Origin: Adiantum capillus-veneris
Taxonomy: Eukaryota > Streptophyta > Polypodiopsida > Polypodiales > Pteridaceae
Length of the DNA stretch: 64,000 bases
Reading direction: 5' to 3'
Assembly (NCBI GenBank): GCA_014529385.2
Contig: CM043961.1
Coordinates: 15,314,978-15,378,977 of the forward strand
Part shown: positions 12,061 through 24,449 of the stretch, in pieces
How positions within the stretch are numbered: the first letter of the stretch is position 1
Layout: each line of letters begins with the position of its first letter
Program-made: the position numbers and the translations under genes
The notes under the pieces: model-generated
Databases searched by the model: none
Told to the model about the DNA's origin: nothing
What the model saw: the letters and a program-made list of their open reading frames with translations, nothing else

Positions 12061-12238
12061 CTACATCTGAAGCTAGACATGGTGGGAATCATCAGGGACG
12101 AAGTACTGCAGGACGTACATACGGACGTGGAAGAGTCCGTGGTTGAGTTGCTAGAGCTTATGGCAAAGGAAGGTCTGTTCGAGGGCATGCTCATGTGGTA
12201 ATAGATAGAGAGACCCTCCATGTTGCTATTGACAATCC

Positions 12239-12661
12239 TTGGGATCAGGCGAACAGTTTGCAATTATCCAAACACTGGCCAATCATCAAGGTAAATCTTT
12301 CTCATTGCTTATAAATTGTGGAAGCACGCATTCATTTTTGTCTCCTAAATGGAAGTTAAATCTATCCCAAAATTCAACCAATCCTATGATAGTTGAAATG
12401 GAAAATGGGAAATTGGTTATATCTAGACATACGGTGGGAATCCTAGATTTTGAATTAGGGAGAAGACCCACTTCTGCATTGTTTAGAACCTTACCACTTG
12501 GGATATATGACATAATATTGGGAATGGATTGGTTAGTAGAAAACAAAGCCAACATTTTGTGTTCAGAAGAAAAAGTATTTTTTAGGGATAAAACTCGAGA
12601 AGAAGCTTTAATCCAAGGAAAGAGGGGAACTCCAAAGATTGAATTAGTTAAAGCTAGTTGA
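12239..12661 (+). pseudogene. gypsy aspartic protease region
   Basis: A 140-codon open frame with SLLINCGSTHSFLSPKW, where the catalytic D-S/T-G motif has become N-C-G-S, and the ILGMDWL motif typical of chromovirus protease. The protease normally cuts the Gag-Pol polyprotein. The Asp-to-Asn change would abolish activity, in line with the decay around it. Confidence 0.85.
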
Positions 12662-12717
12662 CTCCTAAAATACCATAGAAAATCAGGACAAAAATATATG
12701 TAGTAAAGCTTAACAAA

Positions 12718-14180
12718 GTGGACCTTGAGAAAGAAAAAACCGAAAACCCATGGTTAAGTGAGTTTTCTGATGTATTTCCTGAGGAACTCACCAAGCTACC
12801 ACCAAAAATGGATATAGATCATGAAATTGAAGTTCTTCCAGGAAGTGCATCTATGTCAAAAAGACCCTATGAAATGTCCTTACTTGAAGTGATTGACCTA
12901 AAAGAATAGCTTCCCCAGTTATTGGAACAAGGATATATTTGACCCATCAATTCAAGTTGGGGAGCACATGTTCTATTTCAGAGGTGACCTAAACTTCCCC
13001 AGTTATTGGAACAAGGATATATTTGACCCATCAATTCAAGTTGAGGAGCACCTGTTCTATTTCAAAAGAAGAAGGATGGAACTCGTCGACTCTGTATTGA
13101 CTACAGAGGTTTGAACCAAGTTACAGTAAAGAACAAGTACCCAATCCCTCGCATCAAATAATTATAGGATCGACTTCATGGAGCTAATGTCTTTACAAAG
13201 ATATACCTGAGGTCGGGTTACTATCATATTTGTGTTAGGGAAGAAGACATTCCAAATACAACATTTAACACTCACTATGGACATTACAAGTTCATTCTGA
13301 AGTATTTTGGATTGACGAATGCCCCAGAAACCTTCAATTGTCTTATGCAAGATATATTCCAAGAACACCTAGAAGATTTTGTCCTTGTAATTTTTGATGA
13401 TAGTCTAGTTTAATCAAAGGACAAAGAAAAACATGAGGGTCATGTATGAAAAGTTCTGGAGATCCTACGCCAGCATAAGTTGTATGCTAAGGAGAGCAAG
13501 TGTATCTTTTCATCCCCAAAGATTGAATACTTGGGTTCTTTAATATCAACTAATCAAATTTCAATGGATCCAGCCAAGGTTAAAGATATTATGGATTGTC
13601 CACGACCCTGAAATGTTTGTGAAATCAGAGGATTTTTTGTTATAACAGGGTGGTATCGCATCTTCATCAAAGATTATGCTGCAATTGCTGCCCCTTTGAC
13701 TAATATTTTAAAGAAGGGAACAACAATTCAATGGAATGCTAAACACCATGAGAGTTTCAAAAATCTAAAACGGTAAGTAACCGCAGCTCCATGCTTAAAG
13801 TTACTTGACTTCTCAAAGCCTTTTGAAGTGGTTACAAATGCCAGTGGTATAACAATGGGTAGAGTGCTTATGCAAGAAAGAAGACTCGTGGATTTTACCT
13901 CTCGGACGCTGAAGATTCATGAACGGAATTATACAACTCATGATCTTGAATTATTAGCAGTCATTCATGCCTTAAAGCTATGGAGGCATTATCTATTGGG
14001 CCACAAATTTACTTTAGTGATGATCAATCACAAAAGCTTGAAGTGTATTTTTACTCCTCTACTCAATGTACGACAACGACGGTAGGTTGAACTACGTCAA
14101 GAGTTTGACTTTTCACTTGTCTATAGACCAAGCAAGGAGAATTCAGTAGTAGCGGATGCCTTGAGCAGTAAAGCTTTTGT
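12718..14180 (+). pseudogene. gypsy reverse transcriptase and RNase H remnant
   Basis: RT motifs are readable in pieces: [51 protein letters not shown] and VLVIFDDSLV, in which the FDD catalytic pair remains. RNase H follows with [34 protein letters not shown] and [11 protein letters not shown]. An 84-bp segment at the start of RT is duplicated in tandem (12910-12993 and 12994-13077). Stops at 12907, 13159 and 13411 and several shifts make it inactive. Confidence 0.85.
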
Positions 14181-14839
14181 AAGCTTAATATCTATGCTTA
14201 GTAACCCAATTTTGGTCAAGGTAAAGGAAGCTGCTCAAATGGACCCCGATTATCATAAGCAAGTTTCTATCGTGAAGGCATTAGGAGGAGGATGGGGTAT
14301 AGGAGGGGCTCTTTATCTTCCATGAGCTTATGGAGGTGATTAACATTTTGACGAATAGGTGTACGCCATGTGTACAAGAATGGTGGGTGTGTAAGAGATG
14401 TGTAAGAGTGGTGAAAGAATGCACTTCCCTTCAAAAAGAAGATGGAAAATTTTATGATTTTTGGCCTTCCATAACTCCCACATATGATCTCCGATTTGAG
14501 CGGAGATCAAAGATCTGCAATCTATGCGTCGATCTCTTTTCATAGATATGCTACATGATATGGTTTTACCCGCTAAATTTTGAATTCCATTTTGGGGGGA
14601 AACTTTGAATTCAAATAAACTAGCTATTTTGCATGTTTGAATTTAAAAGTTGTCCTTTGATTACTTTCTTAATACTAAAGGTTGACTTCCTTAAACTACC
14701 AAATAAAGAGGCCCTCCTAGATCCCATTCTCTTCCTAATGATAAGATACCTCAAAATGCAGCATCATTATAACATTATGATGTTGAAGATGGGTGCTTAT
14801 ATTACAGACATAGATTGCGTGTGCCAAAGAATGCAACCA

Positions 14840-16111
14840 TAAGAAAAAATATCCTTTATGAAGCTCATGATAGCCCAACATCTGGACATCCGGGCTATGC
14901 CAAAACTCTCAATGCAGTAAGGAAGAGCTTCTATTGGCAAGGAATGAAAGGAGATGTACTACGGTATGTTTGCTAATGCTTAATCTACCAAAGAGTTAAA
15001 GCTGAAAGGGTAAAACTCCCAGGGAAACTTCACCCTCTAGATATACCTCAAATGAAGTGGGAGTGTATCAATATGGACTTTGTATCCGGCTTACCCAAAG
15101 TTCAGGGAGGAATATGACTCTGTAATGGTAGTTGTGGATATGCTGACTAAAGTTGTCCACATCATCACAATAAAGACTACTTATACTGCCTCACATGTAG
15201 CCAGACTCTTTGTCAAGGAGATTTTTTAACTTCATGGACTTCCAGAACGGATAGTCAGCAACTGGGATACTAAGTGCACTTCCAACTTTTGGACTTCACT
15301 GGTTACAACCATTGACACCCATTTGGCTTTTAGTACAACATATCATCCTCAGACCGATGGTCAAACTGAACGTATGAATCAAGTCATTGAAGACATCCTA
15401 AGAGCATATTGCAGAAGAGAACCTAGTAAGTGGATCCAATACTTGCCCCTAATGGAATTTGCATATAATGCATCCCACCGTCAAAGTATTGGAATGACAC
15501 CCTTCTTTGCACTTTATGGTTAGGATTGTTTATCACATTTAAATTTCTCAGATCCAGCTATAAGAGTCGAAGCTTCCAAGACATGCTAGAAGATATGGAG
15601 GCCCATACTATGGCAATATGTAAAGACATTCAAGCTGCTAAGGATCGACAAAAGAAGTATGCAGACCAAAGAAGATCAGAAAGGACCTTCAAGCCCGGGG
15701 ATCAAGTTTTTTCGAGAGTAAAGCCAGAGAAAAGTAATCTATTGTTGGGCAAGTATAAGAAGCTTAGCTACAGATATTGTGGACCCTATCTAATAGAAAA
15801 GAACATAGGAAGTGAAGCTTACAGACTCAAGCTACCCTCTCATCTCAAGGTTCAAAATGTATTCCATGTTAGCAAATTGAAGAAATACATCTCCAGCACA
15901 GATCATGTTCTTGATGAAACAAATTGTAATGCCCACCCAAGGGATTCTTGAGCTTCAACCTAATAGAATCTTTGAATCTAGGGAAAGGAACCTTAGAAAC
16001 AAATTCCTTAGAGACCATCTGATCCAATGGAAGGAGTACCCTGAAGAAGATGCTACTTGGGAAGATGAAACATCTCTTATGAAGGATTTCCCATATTTTC
16101 TTCCAGAATGA
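14840..16111 (+). pseudogene. gypsy integrase with C-terminal chromodomain
   Basis: Pieces of integrase are visible: HDSPTSGHPGYAKTLNAVRK (zinc-binding region), a damaged catalytic core near 15050-15300, then FSTTYHPQTDGQTERMNQVIEDILRAY with the HPQTDGQTER signature, and FAYNASHRQSIGMTPFFALYG. After KYKKLSYRYCGPYLIEK and LKVQNVFHVSKLKKYI comes a short chromodomain, LIQWKEYPEEDATWEDE (about 16015-16065). Chromodomains of this type target integration to heterochromatin. Stops and a frameshift near 15524 and 15948 break the frame. Confidence 0.85.
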
Positions 16112-16140
16112 GGAAATTTTGATTTCTCAAGTTGGGGTGA

Positions 16141-16616
16141 ATGTAATGTGCATGACCCCGGCAACAGCTGTAACTATTGATAAATAAAAAAACAATGCAA
16201 TTTTATTGAACTTAAAGTGTCCATTTTTGTGAATTTTTGGGTTCAAACATAGACAATAGATGTGTTTACTGATATGTGGCCATTGTAGTCCCCAAGATGA
16301 GCTTTCCAATGCACATAATGGCACCTGAAACCGACCCCAGATGAGCATTTTAGACCAACTTGAAAATTTGGGAAAATACTGAAAAAGGGAAGGCTAAAGA
16401 TAAGTGCATGGCACCTGACACTTGTCCCTCCCGTAGCTAGGGGTGCCCCCTACACTCCAAAACCACTCTCCCACCTATGGAGTTCATCTACAGCAGTCAA
16501 CATGGAGCCTCCCCTAGCCTATATAAAGACCCCCACCCCCCTCACAACACACATTGTATGCTCAGAGAGCTCTTTAGAAGGAGGAGACTCTGATGAAATT
16601 CACTCACACATTTGTG

Positions 16617-16654
<38 letters not shown>

Positions 16655-17300
16655 CACACACATTCATTCGTGGAGTTAGAGGAGGTTCACGTGAGACAAT
16701 GCGAGGTGATGAAGTGACGTCAATTTTCTTTCTCTAGAAATTATTGTGTTCCTTGATGCTAGGTAGCATGCAACTCTTGCATGTATGATTGTCGCATGTA
16801 TAAAGCCTTTAGGAATGACATGGGTCTTTGAATTTCATAGAAATCTCACATGCATGCTCATTACACACCCATACCTACCTTATATGTGCATGCATGCGCT
16901 TAGATGGACAAGTATCATCAAAGAAATTACACATAATTGTGGATAAGTCATTAGATTCAGTAATTAGTGATTAGATACTATAAAATCATATAATATTGTA
17001 GAATTTACTAATCAATATCTAATTATTAATTAATTAATAATTAAATATGTATCTGATTAAAGGTTTTACATCATTGATTTTATAATTTTAAAAACTACTT
17101 TCTGCATAAGAAAAAATGACTGATATTATTTCTTGAAATTTTAAAGATATGTTTTAGACTAAAATAATACTTTTAGGCAGAATTAAATAGAAATTACACT
17201 AGAATTAGGTCATTTTAGGGGTTTTTGTTTTTGCGAGCTTTTAGTTTCGAGCTTTTACAATTGGAACTGTTTTTTTGAGCTTTTGAACCCTGATTTTACA
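16141..17300 (+). repeat. Probable 3' LTR of the gypsy element, truncated
   Basis: Begins after a TTGGGGTGAATG purine tract. It contains a promoter-like CCTATATAAAGACC at about 16518 and a (CA)n run at 16622-16649. It does not end in the TGTTACA seen at the 5' LTR, so the end is probably lost. The AT-rich tail to about 17300 has no recognisable gene. Confidence 0.45.
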
Positions 17301-18125
17301 CTAATGATGTCTTTAAGTATCATTGTGTAGAAAAAAAACTCAAAACCTCAGAGTAAAATCCTTCAACTACCAAACACTATGTAGAAATATGGAAGCACAA
17401 CAATGCTTATGCAAAATGAAACTTTACAAAAAGCACCATTTGTATGTGTTTTTGAGCTTGTACATAAAACAAGATTCCAAATTTTTTTGCCAGAGTCTCC
17501 TTTGGATGGAGAAATCTTCTTTAAAAAATTTGTATACCCTTTCTTGGGGTCCCACATGGGATTTCCTTCACATAAACTCTTACTTCCACTACTTAAATGA
17601 TTTTGTTATCTCACAAAAATCCACACACAAGCCAATGGTGTAAGCATAATACAACTACATAGGAAAGCACAATCAAAGTCATCTCCACATCATATGGCCA
17701 TCATGTACCAAGCAAACACAAAAGAAACATCCAAATGAAATGTATGGAGCATACCAAAATGCCATGTCAATGTCATATGGCTACCATGTACATCAAAATA
17801 AATCAAAACATCAAGATGTGTACTGTTAGAATAATGTTTCCCCAATCAAGTGTGCATCTGCAATCAACATTTAACAGGTCCACATGCAATGTCGGTTAAA
17901 CATCTTTCATAGAGCACATCATCTAGCTCTAGACACATGCAATGCCTCATATCTTCCGCAGAAGCTCAATCCAAACCACCACACCCCGGAAACAAGTCCA
18001 AAACATAGTCCTGAGGCTCAGTAAATGTTGCTAGCAACCACCTAACCATATGAAAAGTAAATTAGTAACATAATGCAAACACATATATACCATAACATTC
18101 ACTATTATCATAATTTAGACTAATC
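17301..18125 (-). other. 3' flank of gene X; no gene seen
   Basis: Holds one copy (about 17483-17570) of a motif that recurs in gene X introns: GAGTCTCCTTTGGATGGAG followed about 40 bp later by GGGGTCCCACATGGGATTT. The small ORFs across it overlap on both strands and look non-coding. Confidence 0.5.
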
Positions 18126-18505
18126 TTACCAAAAGAACAAAGATGACCACTCTGCCCCGCCTCTAAGAATGACACCATCCATCTCAATGGAGAAGACTAC
18201 ATCATCTATCATGAAGCTACAATCTGCTGGAAACAATCTTTCAACAATTTTTTCCCCTATCTCTCTATCATAGTGTGGCACAGGATGGCCAATACGATAC
18301 CAAAGACACATGGTAAGATCAAGTACTTGCATAAATAAATAAGTCAAAGAATGAATGTCATAGCTATAAAGTTTTTAGCTAGGACATACAACTATGAAAC
18401 TAAGTTTGTTATCTCATTGCCTCTCTAGTGAATGGATGCCGATATTCTTTCTTGTTACACATGAGGGTCCATGTACGTAACAACACAAGTCCTACCCTAG
18501 TAGCA

Positions 18506-19008
18506 TATAAGGGGTATGAGCCTCCCAAAAACGGCTACGGGAGTGGACCCCCCACCTAGACACGCTAGCCTCACTCCACGCACTCGTACACCGTGAGGGC
18601 TCCGCGCAAGGTTCCCCAGGGCACGCTATGACCCTCCGTGAGTGCGGGGGAGCTTGAGGCTACGTGGGGCTAGGGACCCGGAACGCAAGACCCTCGGAAC
18701 ACACCACGGCCGCCGACCCACGGAACGCAACGCGACCCGAGCCGGTCCCGTCCGAGCCGGGCCTTTTGGAAGACAAACGCACCTTGACCCGAGCCGGTCC
18801 TGTCCGAGCCGGGCCCCTTGAAGGCAAACCACCCACTTGACCCGAGCCGGGCCTCTTGAAGGCAAACCCCCCCACTTGACCCGAGCCGGTCCCGTCCGAG
18901 CCGGGCGTCCTGAAGGCAAAACCCCACTTGACCCGAGCCGGGCCCTTTGAAGGCAAACGCGCCCACCACGCACCTCCACATGACGCGCCCAACCCCCGGG
19001 CCGTCACA
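18506..19008 (+). repeat. TRIM 5' LTR
   Basis: Direct repeat of 20160-20662 with only scattered changes apart from the swapped lengths of internal GC-rich repeats. Followed at once by CTTGGTATCAGAGCC. Confidence 0.88.
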
Positions 19009-19395
19009 CTTGGTATCAGAGCCCCGTTTCCGTGACGCGCCCAACCCCCGGGCCGTCACACTTGGTATCAGAGCCTCGTTTCCGTGACGCGCCCAACCCT
19101 CGGGCCGTCACACTTGGTATCAGAGCCCCGTTTCCATGACGCGCCCAACCCCTGGGCCGTCACACTTGGTATCAGAGCCACTTCTCCGTGACGCGCCCAA
19201 CCCCCGGGCCGTCACACTAGCCCCTCTCCCGTGACGCGCCCAACCCTCGGGCCGTCACACTACCCTGTCCCGTGACGCGCCCAACCCCCGAGCCGTCACA
19301 CTACCCTGTCCCGTGACGTGCCCAACCCCCGGGCCGTCACACTACCTTTTCCCGTGACGCGCCCAACCCCCGGGCCGTCACACTTGGTACCACTA
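18981..19395 (+). repeat. Nine tandem copies of the LTR-end/primer-site junction
   Basis: Units begin TGACGCGCCCAACC at 18981, 19033, 19085, 19137, 19189, 19232, 19273, 19314 and 19355. The first four are 52 bp and each carries LTR terminus CCGGGCCGTCACA plus TTGGTATCAGAGCC. Units 5-8 are 41-43 bp and have lost the primer site (CACTACCCTGTCCCG). Unit 9 has a partial site TTGGTACCAC. Confidence 0.9.
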
Positions 19396-20159
19396 CTGCA
19401 GACACAAAGGAAAGATGCGAGCCAGACAGGGCTCTTTATATCAAAATCAAAAAGAGAAAAACGCGATGGACTAACTCAACTTAATTCATCGCGCCCGGCC
19501 ACTTTTTTGGCCTATGTTGAGCTGAAGACCCATTGAAGTCTACAAGAGACCAAAAGGGCACCAAGCTAGCCTTCCAAATGAAGTCCACACAGGGACCAAT
19601 TGGGATCAGTTTGACGATTGAAGAATCAGCCAAATCCTTCATGGTGTCATCACGACCAAAGCTACTTCAACCTAAAGACTGAATCTAACCAAGTAACCTT
19701 ACCGGATTCAAGATTCAGCGATTGGAAACCAAAGCTCGTGTTAGCCTAAGTCTACAACGCGCGTCAAAATGACGGTAAGTTTCCTTGCAACTTCGCAAGG
19801 GCTGCATTGCGACGGACTTTCCTTCACATTCGGCTTTCAAAGAAGTCTCCGCGCGGGCCAACGCAGCAGGTGGCTCCGCGCACACGGGGTTACCTTTTGG
19901 GGAATGCTCAAGTATGGGGAATTCTACTTGGGTATTCAAAGCATACATTTTTCAGCCTTCTGCCAAAACCCACAAAAATACACACACTTTATTCCAAAAA
20001 CTCCAAAAACAAAGCATGCTATCTACTTGCATTTTCGGGTACAGTTTTCACGCACTTTGCACTATATGCACCCCTTAGACCTTTGGCCCATGCATAGCCA
20101 AGCTCTCTTTTTCCCCTTCGTTCGACGAGGACGTCGAACTTTCTTCAACCGGGGGTGTA

Positions 20160-20662
20160 TATAAGGGGTATGAGCCTCCTGAAAACGGCCACGGGAGGGG
20201 ACCCCCCACCTAGACACGCTAGCCTCACTCCACGCACTCGTGCACCGTGGGGGCTCCGCGCAAGGTTCCCCAGGGCACGCTATGACCCTCCGTGAGTGCG
20301 GGGGAGCTTGAGGCTACGTGGGGCTAGGGTCCCGGAACGCAAGACCCTCGGAACACACCACGGCCGCCGACCCACGGAACGCAACGCGACCCGAGCCGGG
20401 CCTTTTGGAAGACAAACGCACCTTGACCCGAGCCGGTCCCATCCGAGCCGGGCCCCTTGAAGGCAAACCACCCACTTGACCCGAGCCGGTCCCGCCCGAG
20501 CCGGGCCTCTTGAAGGCAAACCCCCCCACTTGACCCGAGCCGGTCCCGTTCGAGCCGGGCGTCCTGAAGGCAAAACCCCACTTGACTCGAGCCGGGCCCT
20601 TTGAAGGAAAATGCGCCCACCACGCACCTCCACATGACGCGCCCAACCCCCGGGCCGTCACA
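20160..20662 (+). repeat. TRIM 3' LTR
   Basis: Direct repeat of the 5' LTR, preceded by the G-rich CCGGGGGTG and followed by the target duplication TAGCA. The internal stretch 19400-20159 shows no gene. Confidence 0.88.
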
Positions 20663-22261
20663 TAGCATCTGCAATAATATCTCCAATATGCTCGGCCATG
20701 CACATGGTGACTAAAAACCCCTCATCTGCCAAAAATTCACGAGCCACATCCATGCACCTTGTCACTAGACCCCTGGAAAATGTGTTCCACTTGGGAACAC
20801 TCATGCCCTCTACAAAAGTGAATGATGTTATGTAAGCATACAAACATAGCTAGTTGTAGGTATTACCCCAAAGAAAATCTACTTACCCAATGGAATTGGT
20901 CATAGACCATCCATAAGTAAACTTGTAGGAAAATCCGCAAAGATAACCCTAGCCACCTCACGACAAGCCACACTATCTCTACTATATAAATTGGTATTTT
21001 GTGTCGCAAAAAATTGTTGATGCTACAAGAAAATTAAACATGAATCATGATCAAAATTATAGAACAATGCAAGAAGAAAATGAAAATAAGTAAGCATTAT
21101 GGAAATCCACCTATCAAGGGCAAACTTATCAATTTGTGATATATCCACAAGCAAAACATCTACAATGGTTTATTAATGGAACCCTACAAGAATTATCCAA
21201 ATTAGCTTTGAATTAGGGAATATGAAAGATATATTTGCTAACAATTTTATTAAGCTTACCAACAGATCATGTGATCGTCCTTCTCTCCCAAGCCTCTCGT
21301 TGAATTGAGGACTCTGCAAAAAATGAAGTAGTGTGCACCAATGGCGATGTAGTGGGCACATTAAAAGAGGGTGTCATATAATGGGGTATAGTGGTTGCCA
21401 AAGAGGACATGCTGAGCTCCGTAGATGACACAATGGGAGGCATCGAAGAGGGAGTAGATAATCTTGATGTACTTGGTGGCTCCATGGTCCCTTTACCCTT
21501 CTTGAATACATTTCTTGCTAGTGGAGTACATTGAGAGCCACTCTCAATGGTGTTTTGAGTAACTCCATGTGAAACGGGAGGGAGAGACCTTCTTTTAACA
21601 ACCATACAACACAATATCACAAAAATTAGCAATGAAGTAAGACATTCATTCTCCATAGAAAAGAGATACAAGTGTAGAGGTACTTACTCACCCATAATTC
21701 AAACTCTTGCTTTGGAATAACTCCTAGTGGATAATCCAACCACCAAGGACAAACATTGGCTTCCCATGTTGTCAAATTCCTTTCAATCAGAAAGGGGGAG
21801 AACATTGTATTCTCATCACGCACATTAATCCACTCTCTAGTGAATAATGGGGCTTCATTCAATTCATGCATCTCAACGCATTGTATAACCCATCTACAAA
21901 ATTTTAGGGCATCATCCACTTTGAAAAGCACATACACACAATAGTATAACAATTGACACGTAACCAAAAAAAAAAACTCAAGAGTCTCCTTTATATGGAG
22001 TACACTTTTTCAAAATAAACCATAAGCCGTGTCTTGGGCTCCCACAAGGGATTTAAGTGTTTTCAACACTGGCATTACATATGCCCATATTGTCAAAAAT
22101 ACCATCCACCCTATATTGGGCTTCCATAGGGAATTTAAGGATTTTTTGTAAACAGAAAATGATATGTCACCAATTTCAATACGACCCATTGTCACCTAAC
22201 TATGATGAACAAATGAAATTCTCTTATGTTGCAAAGAGTGCAAGTTGAAGATGCAAACCTG

Positions 22262-23771
22262 TAAATCACTCTCTTAGTCGACAACACAAGCTCCGACATC
22301 TTCTCACCAGAGTTGGAAGATTTCACCACATCCATTAGAAAAATAAAAGCATGCACAAATAGTAACAATTAAAAAACATACTCAACTTGATCTTGTGTAA
22401 ATTAAAACATGTCTATATTCTATTAAAAACAATGGTCAAATATCTACTGCAAAATATGATTTTTCATGCTCATCTTGTAGAATAGATCAATAGAATTTGG
22501 AAGTGGTGGACCTTCTACTTGCAGCCTTTCAATCATAATGTAGCTTCCCCATGCAAGTGAGCCCAATAAGTCTCCTATTTCATGTAGCTTCTAAAAAGCT
22601 TGTAATCACCAAAATGAAGATATTGTGGATCCTTAAACTTGGTGAGGCTCATTAGGTGCAAAATTATCTTCTTTCTACGAGAGAAAAAAAAACAACATAT
22701 CACACAACCATATAGCAAATCAAAATGCTCAAACACAATTTAAAATGAGAAACTAATAGCTACAATACCTCTCATAAGTGATTTTAGAGCTTGTCAAACA
22801 ATAGAGCTTATCTCTAGTGATTCCTAGTTCATCCCATTTAATGCTAAAAAGCAACTTGAAGAACTCATCACCATTAAGAGGGTTGGCGATTCATAGGTAC
22901 TTGTAGCCCCTATCTTTCAACCGTTCCTCTTCTACGTTTGTGGCCTTTTCAAGTTTCTTCTTCTTCTCAACATCATTTAGTCCAAGAGCATCTAATTTTT
23001 CTCTTTCTTTGGACATAAATGCAGTGACTCATCCTAATACAAAACACTGTGTTAAAACCACAATAAAATCTAGCAGTAATTATCAATTATGTAGAGTAGT
23101 TATCACCTTCCACACTAGTTGCAATATCAATCCACATGGAGTATTGTACGATGGTGATGCACTATGGTAATACTGTGCCTCAATCGGCATCTCCCCTCTA
23201 GCCCATTCTCATATCGGGTGTCAATTTTTGAAGGATAGACTCTTTATTTTCCATGCCAAATCTTTGAAACATATACACTTCATGAGTGATGTTTGGCATG
23301 ACATGTGCCCTAGAAATGTTGCAGCAAAATATTAAACAATAGTAAAACACAAGCATTGTTAGCAAAAAAAACAGATAGTCAACATGCAATTAGAAACTTA
23401 CGCATTGGAAGTGTCAAGTGCAAGAAGCAACTTTACTTCTTTTTCTCTAGACAACTCAAGGAATTGGCAACAAACACTAACATGGTATTGAACATTGTCC
23501 GAATACTCTATCACAAAAACAATAATCGCAATTTATGTAAACGAAGGTTTATAACAAAAAAGTGAAAAAGGCAAAAGGTCTCACTTTCTTTGATTCTTTT
23601 CCACCATGTTTTAAGCTGGTGGTTTCCATCCCACACAAAAAAAATCTTTCCTTTGAGCTCCTGCCACTCTCTACCAAGTGATTTCTCAAACTCAACATTT
23701 CTTTCCCGCCAAAGTGGTTCCCATTCCTCCATATCCACCGTGGTCACGAGAATGGTATCTCCTCTAGAATC
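22262..23771 (-). pseudogene. Gene X, middle part (ParB/sulfiredoxin-like DGNH motif)
   Basis: Exons: 23771-23585, 23507-23402, 23309-23107, 23033-22769, 22674-22449 and about 22334-22262, most with good splice sites. The first reads DTILVTTVDMEEWEPLWRER, LGREWQELKGKIFFVWDGNH and LKTWWKRIKE. V-W-D-G-N-H followed by a hydrophobic residue is the hallmark of ParB/Srx-fold proteins (DGNHR). Next come NVQYHVSVCCQFLEL, MPNITHEVYMFQRFGMENKE, MPIEAQYYHSASPSYNTPCG, a charged EKKKKLEKA helix, IKWDELGITRDKLY and LHEIGDLLGSLAWGSYIMIE. Damage includes frameshifts near 23215 and 22560 and TGA for expected Trp at two places in the exon ending 22769. I do not recognise the whole protein; function unknown. 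Confidence 0.6.
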
Positions 23772-23775
23772 CCCG

Positions 23776-23808
23776 CATTAGGAAAAATATGGACTCTCCT
23801 TGGGCCTT
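23776..23808 (+). repeat. Left inverted end of the 9.4-kb element
   Basis: Inverted match to 33111-33144 with about three changes over 33 bases. It is four bases from the target duplication. Confidence 0.75.
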
Positions 23809-24449
23809 TTTGATTAGTGAAGGCTTAAGGGAGAACCAATGAGAAGGCTCTTGGGATATCACCTAGAGGGGGAGGAATGGTAGGGGTGCAGCCTAATTGT
23901 CTCCCTCTTCAATGCTTGGTTTTTAGAGAGGGATGGGAGGTAGGCTGGGGGGGGGGGGGTTAAATAGGAGGAGAGAGGTGTCATAAAAGAGGGAGGGACC
24001 CCCCCAAAAAAAACGCGCATGCTTAAAAACCCTAAAAATTGAAAATTTTTTAAAAGTTCCAAAGTTGACCCATTTGCCTCCAAAACTGCCCCAAAACATA
24101 AACTAACTTTAAAAAGTCAATTTTTTCCCCCAAAATCCACTTTTCTCTCTCTCTCTCCCACACTCTCCCTCCTCCCATTCTCTCTCTACAGTCAAGGTAG
24201 CCATTGCCAAAAGCTTTCCACCACTCACTTCCTCTCTCTCCATAGCTCCCCCTTCTCTCACACCTCCATCAACCCTCTACAGTCCCACACTCCATAGCCC
24301 ACAGCTCCACTATCCTCTCTACCTCTCACTCCTCCCCTCTTTCTCGATCTCCACTGTCAAAGCCACCATAGCCACCATAGGCAGCTCACCTCACCCTCCC
24401 CTCAGTACTCAACTCTTTCAAATCCCTTCCTAAGCCCAACTTCCCAAGC
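23809..24449 (+). other. P1 upstream region
   Basis: Between the left inverted end and P1. Contains a G run at 23949-23959, a C/A run near 24000, then 250 bp of CT-rich sequence (CTCTCTCCCAC-type), typical of plant 5' UTRs or promoters. No clear TATA box and no coding signal. Confidence 0.4.

Larger units (their letters stand above)
10279..16730 (+). mobile_element. Decayed Ty3/gypsy element with chromodomain
   Basis: Internal region of a plus-strand gypsy element: primer site at 10281, then gag, protease, RT, RNase H, integrase and a C-terminal chromodomain, in the order typical of chromoviruses. All genes carry stops and frameshifts. Between 10300 and 11240 there is only leader sequence with a TA microsatellite. 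Between about 14290 and 14840 an unrelated stretch separates RNase H from integrase and may be a small insertion. A recognisable 3' LTR start follows at about 16141. Confidence 0.85.
18506..20662 (+). mobile_element. TRIM-like non-autonomous LTR element
   Basis: Two 503-bp LTRs (18506-19008 and 20160-20662) flank about 1.15 kb without coding capacity. A 5-bp target duplication TAGCA lies at 18501-18505 and 20663-20667. A tRNA-iMet primer site (TGGTATCAGAGC) follows the 5' LTR, which sets plus orientation. LTRs run from TATAAGGGG to CCGTCACA. Each LTR contains five GC-rich repeats of ACCCGAGCCGG..GAAGGCAAA whose long and short versions are placed differently in the two copies. It sits inside an exon of gene X. 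Confidence 0.88.
18126..21918 (-). pseudogene. Gene X, 3' part (possible SAM-methyltransferase-like region)
   Basis: Exons on the minus strand: about 21918-21692 (APLFTREWINVRDENTMFSP, ANVCPWWLDYPLG), a low-complexity Ser/Pro/Thr exon 21606-21320, 21313-21260, 21022-20887 (REVARVIFADFPTSLL then DGL*PIPLG), 20809-20663 joined after the TRIM to 18505-18409, and 18325-18126 ending at TAG. Read together, IFADFPTSLL followed by NTFSRG, VAREFLADEGFLVTMC, EHIGDII and LLRTWTLMCNKKEYRHP resembles motifs IV-VI and following strands of a DNA/RNA N-methyltransferase fold, with DFPT in the place of DPPY. That reading is inference. A TGA replaces an expected Trp in DGLWPIP and one donor site reads AT for GT. 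The TRIM splits the exon at codon GCT. Confidence 0.6.

Noticed and set aside
18626-19059. Long GC-rich frames in the TRIM LTRs (also 20280-20703)
   Set aside because: They overlap in three frames, consist of ACCCGAGCCGG repeats and recur in both LTRs; repeat artefacts, not genes.
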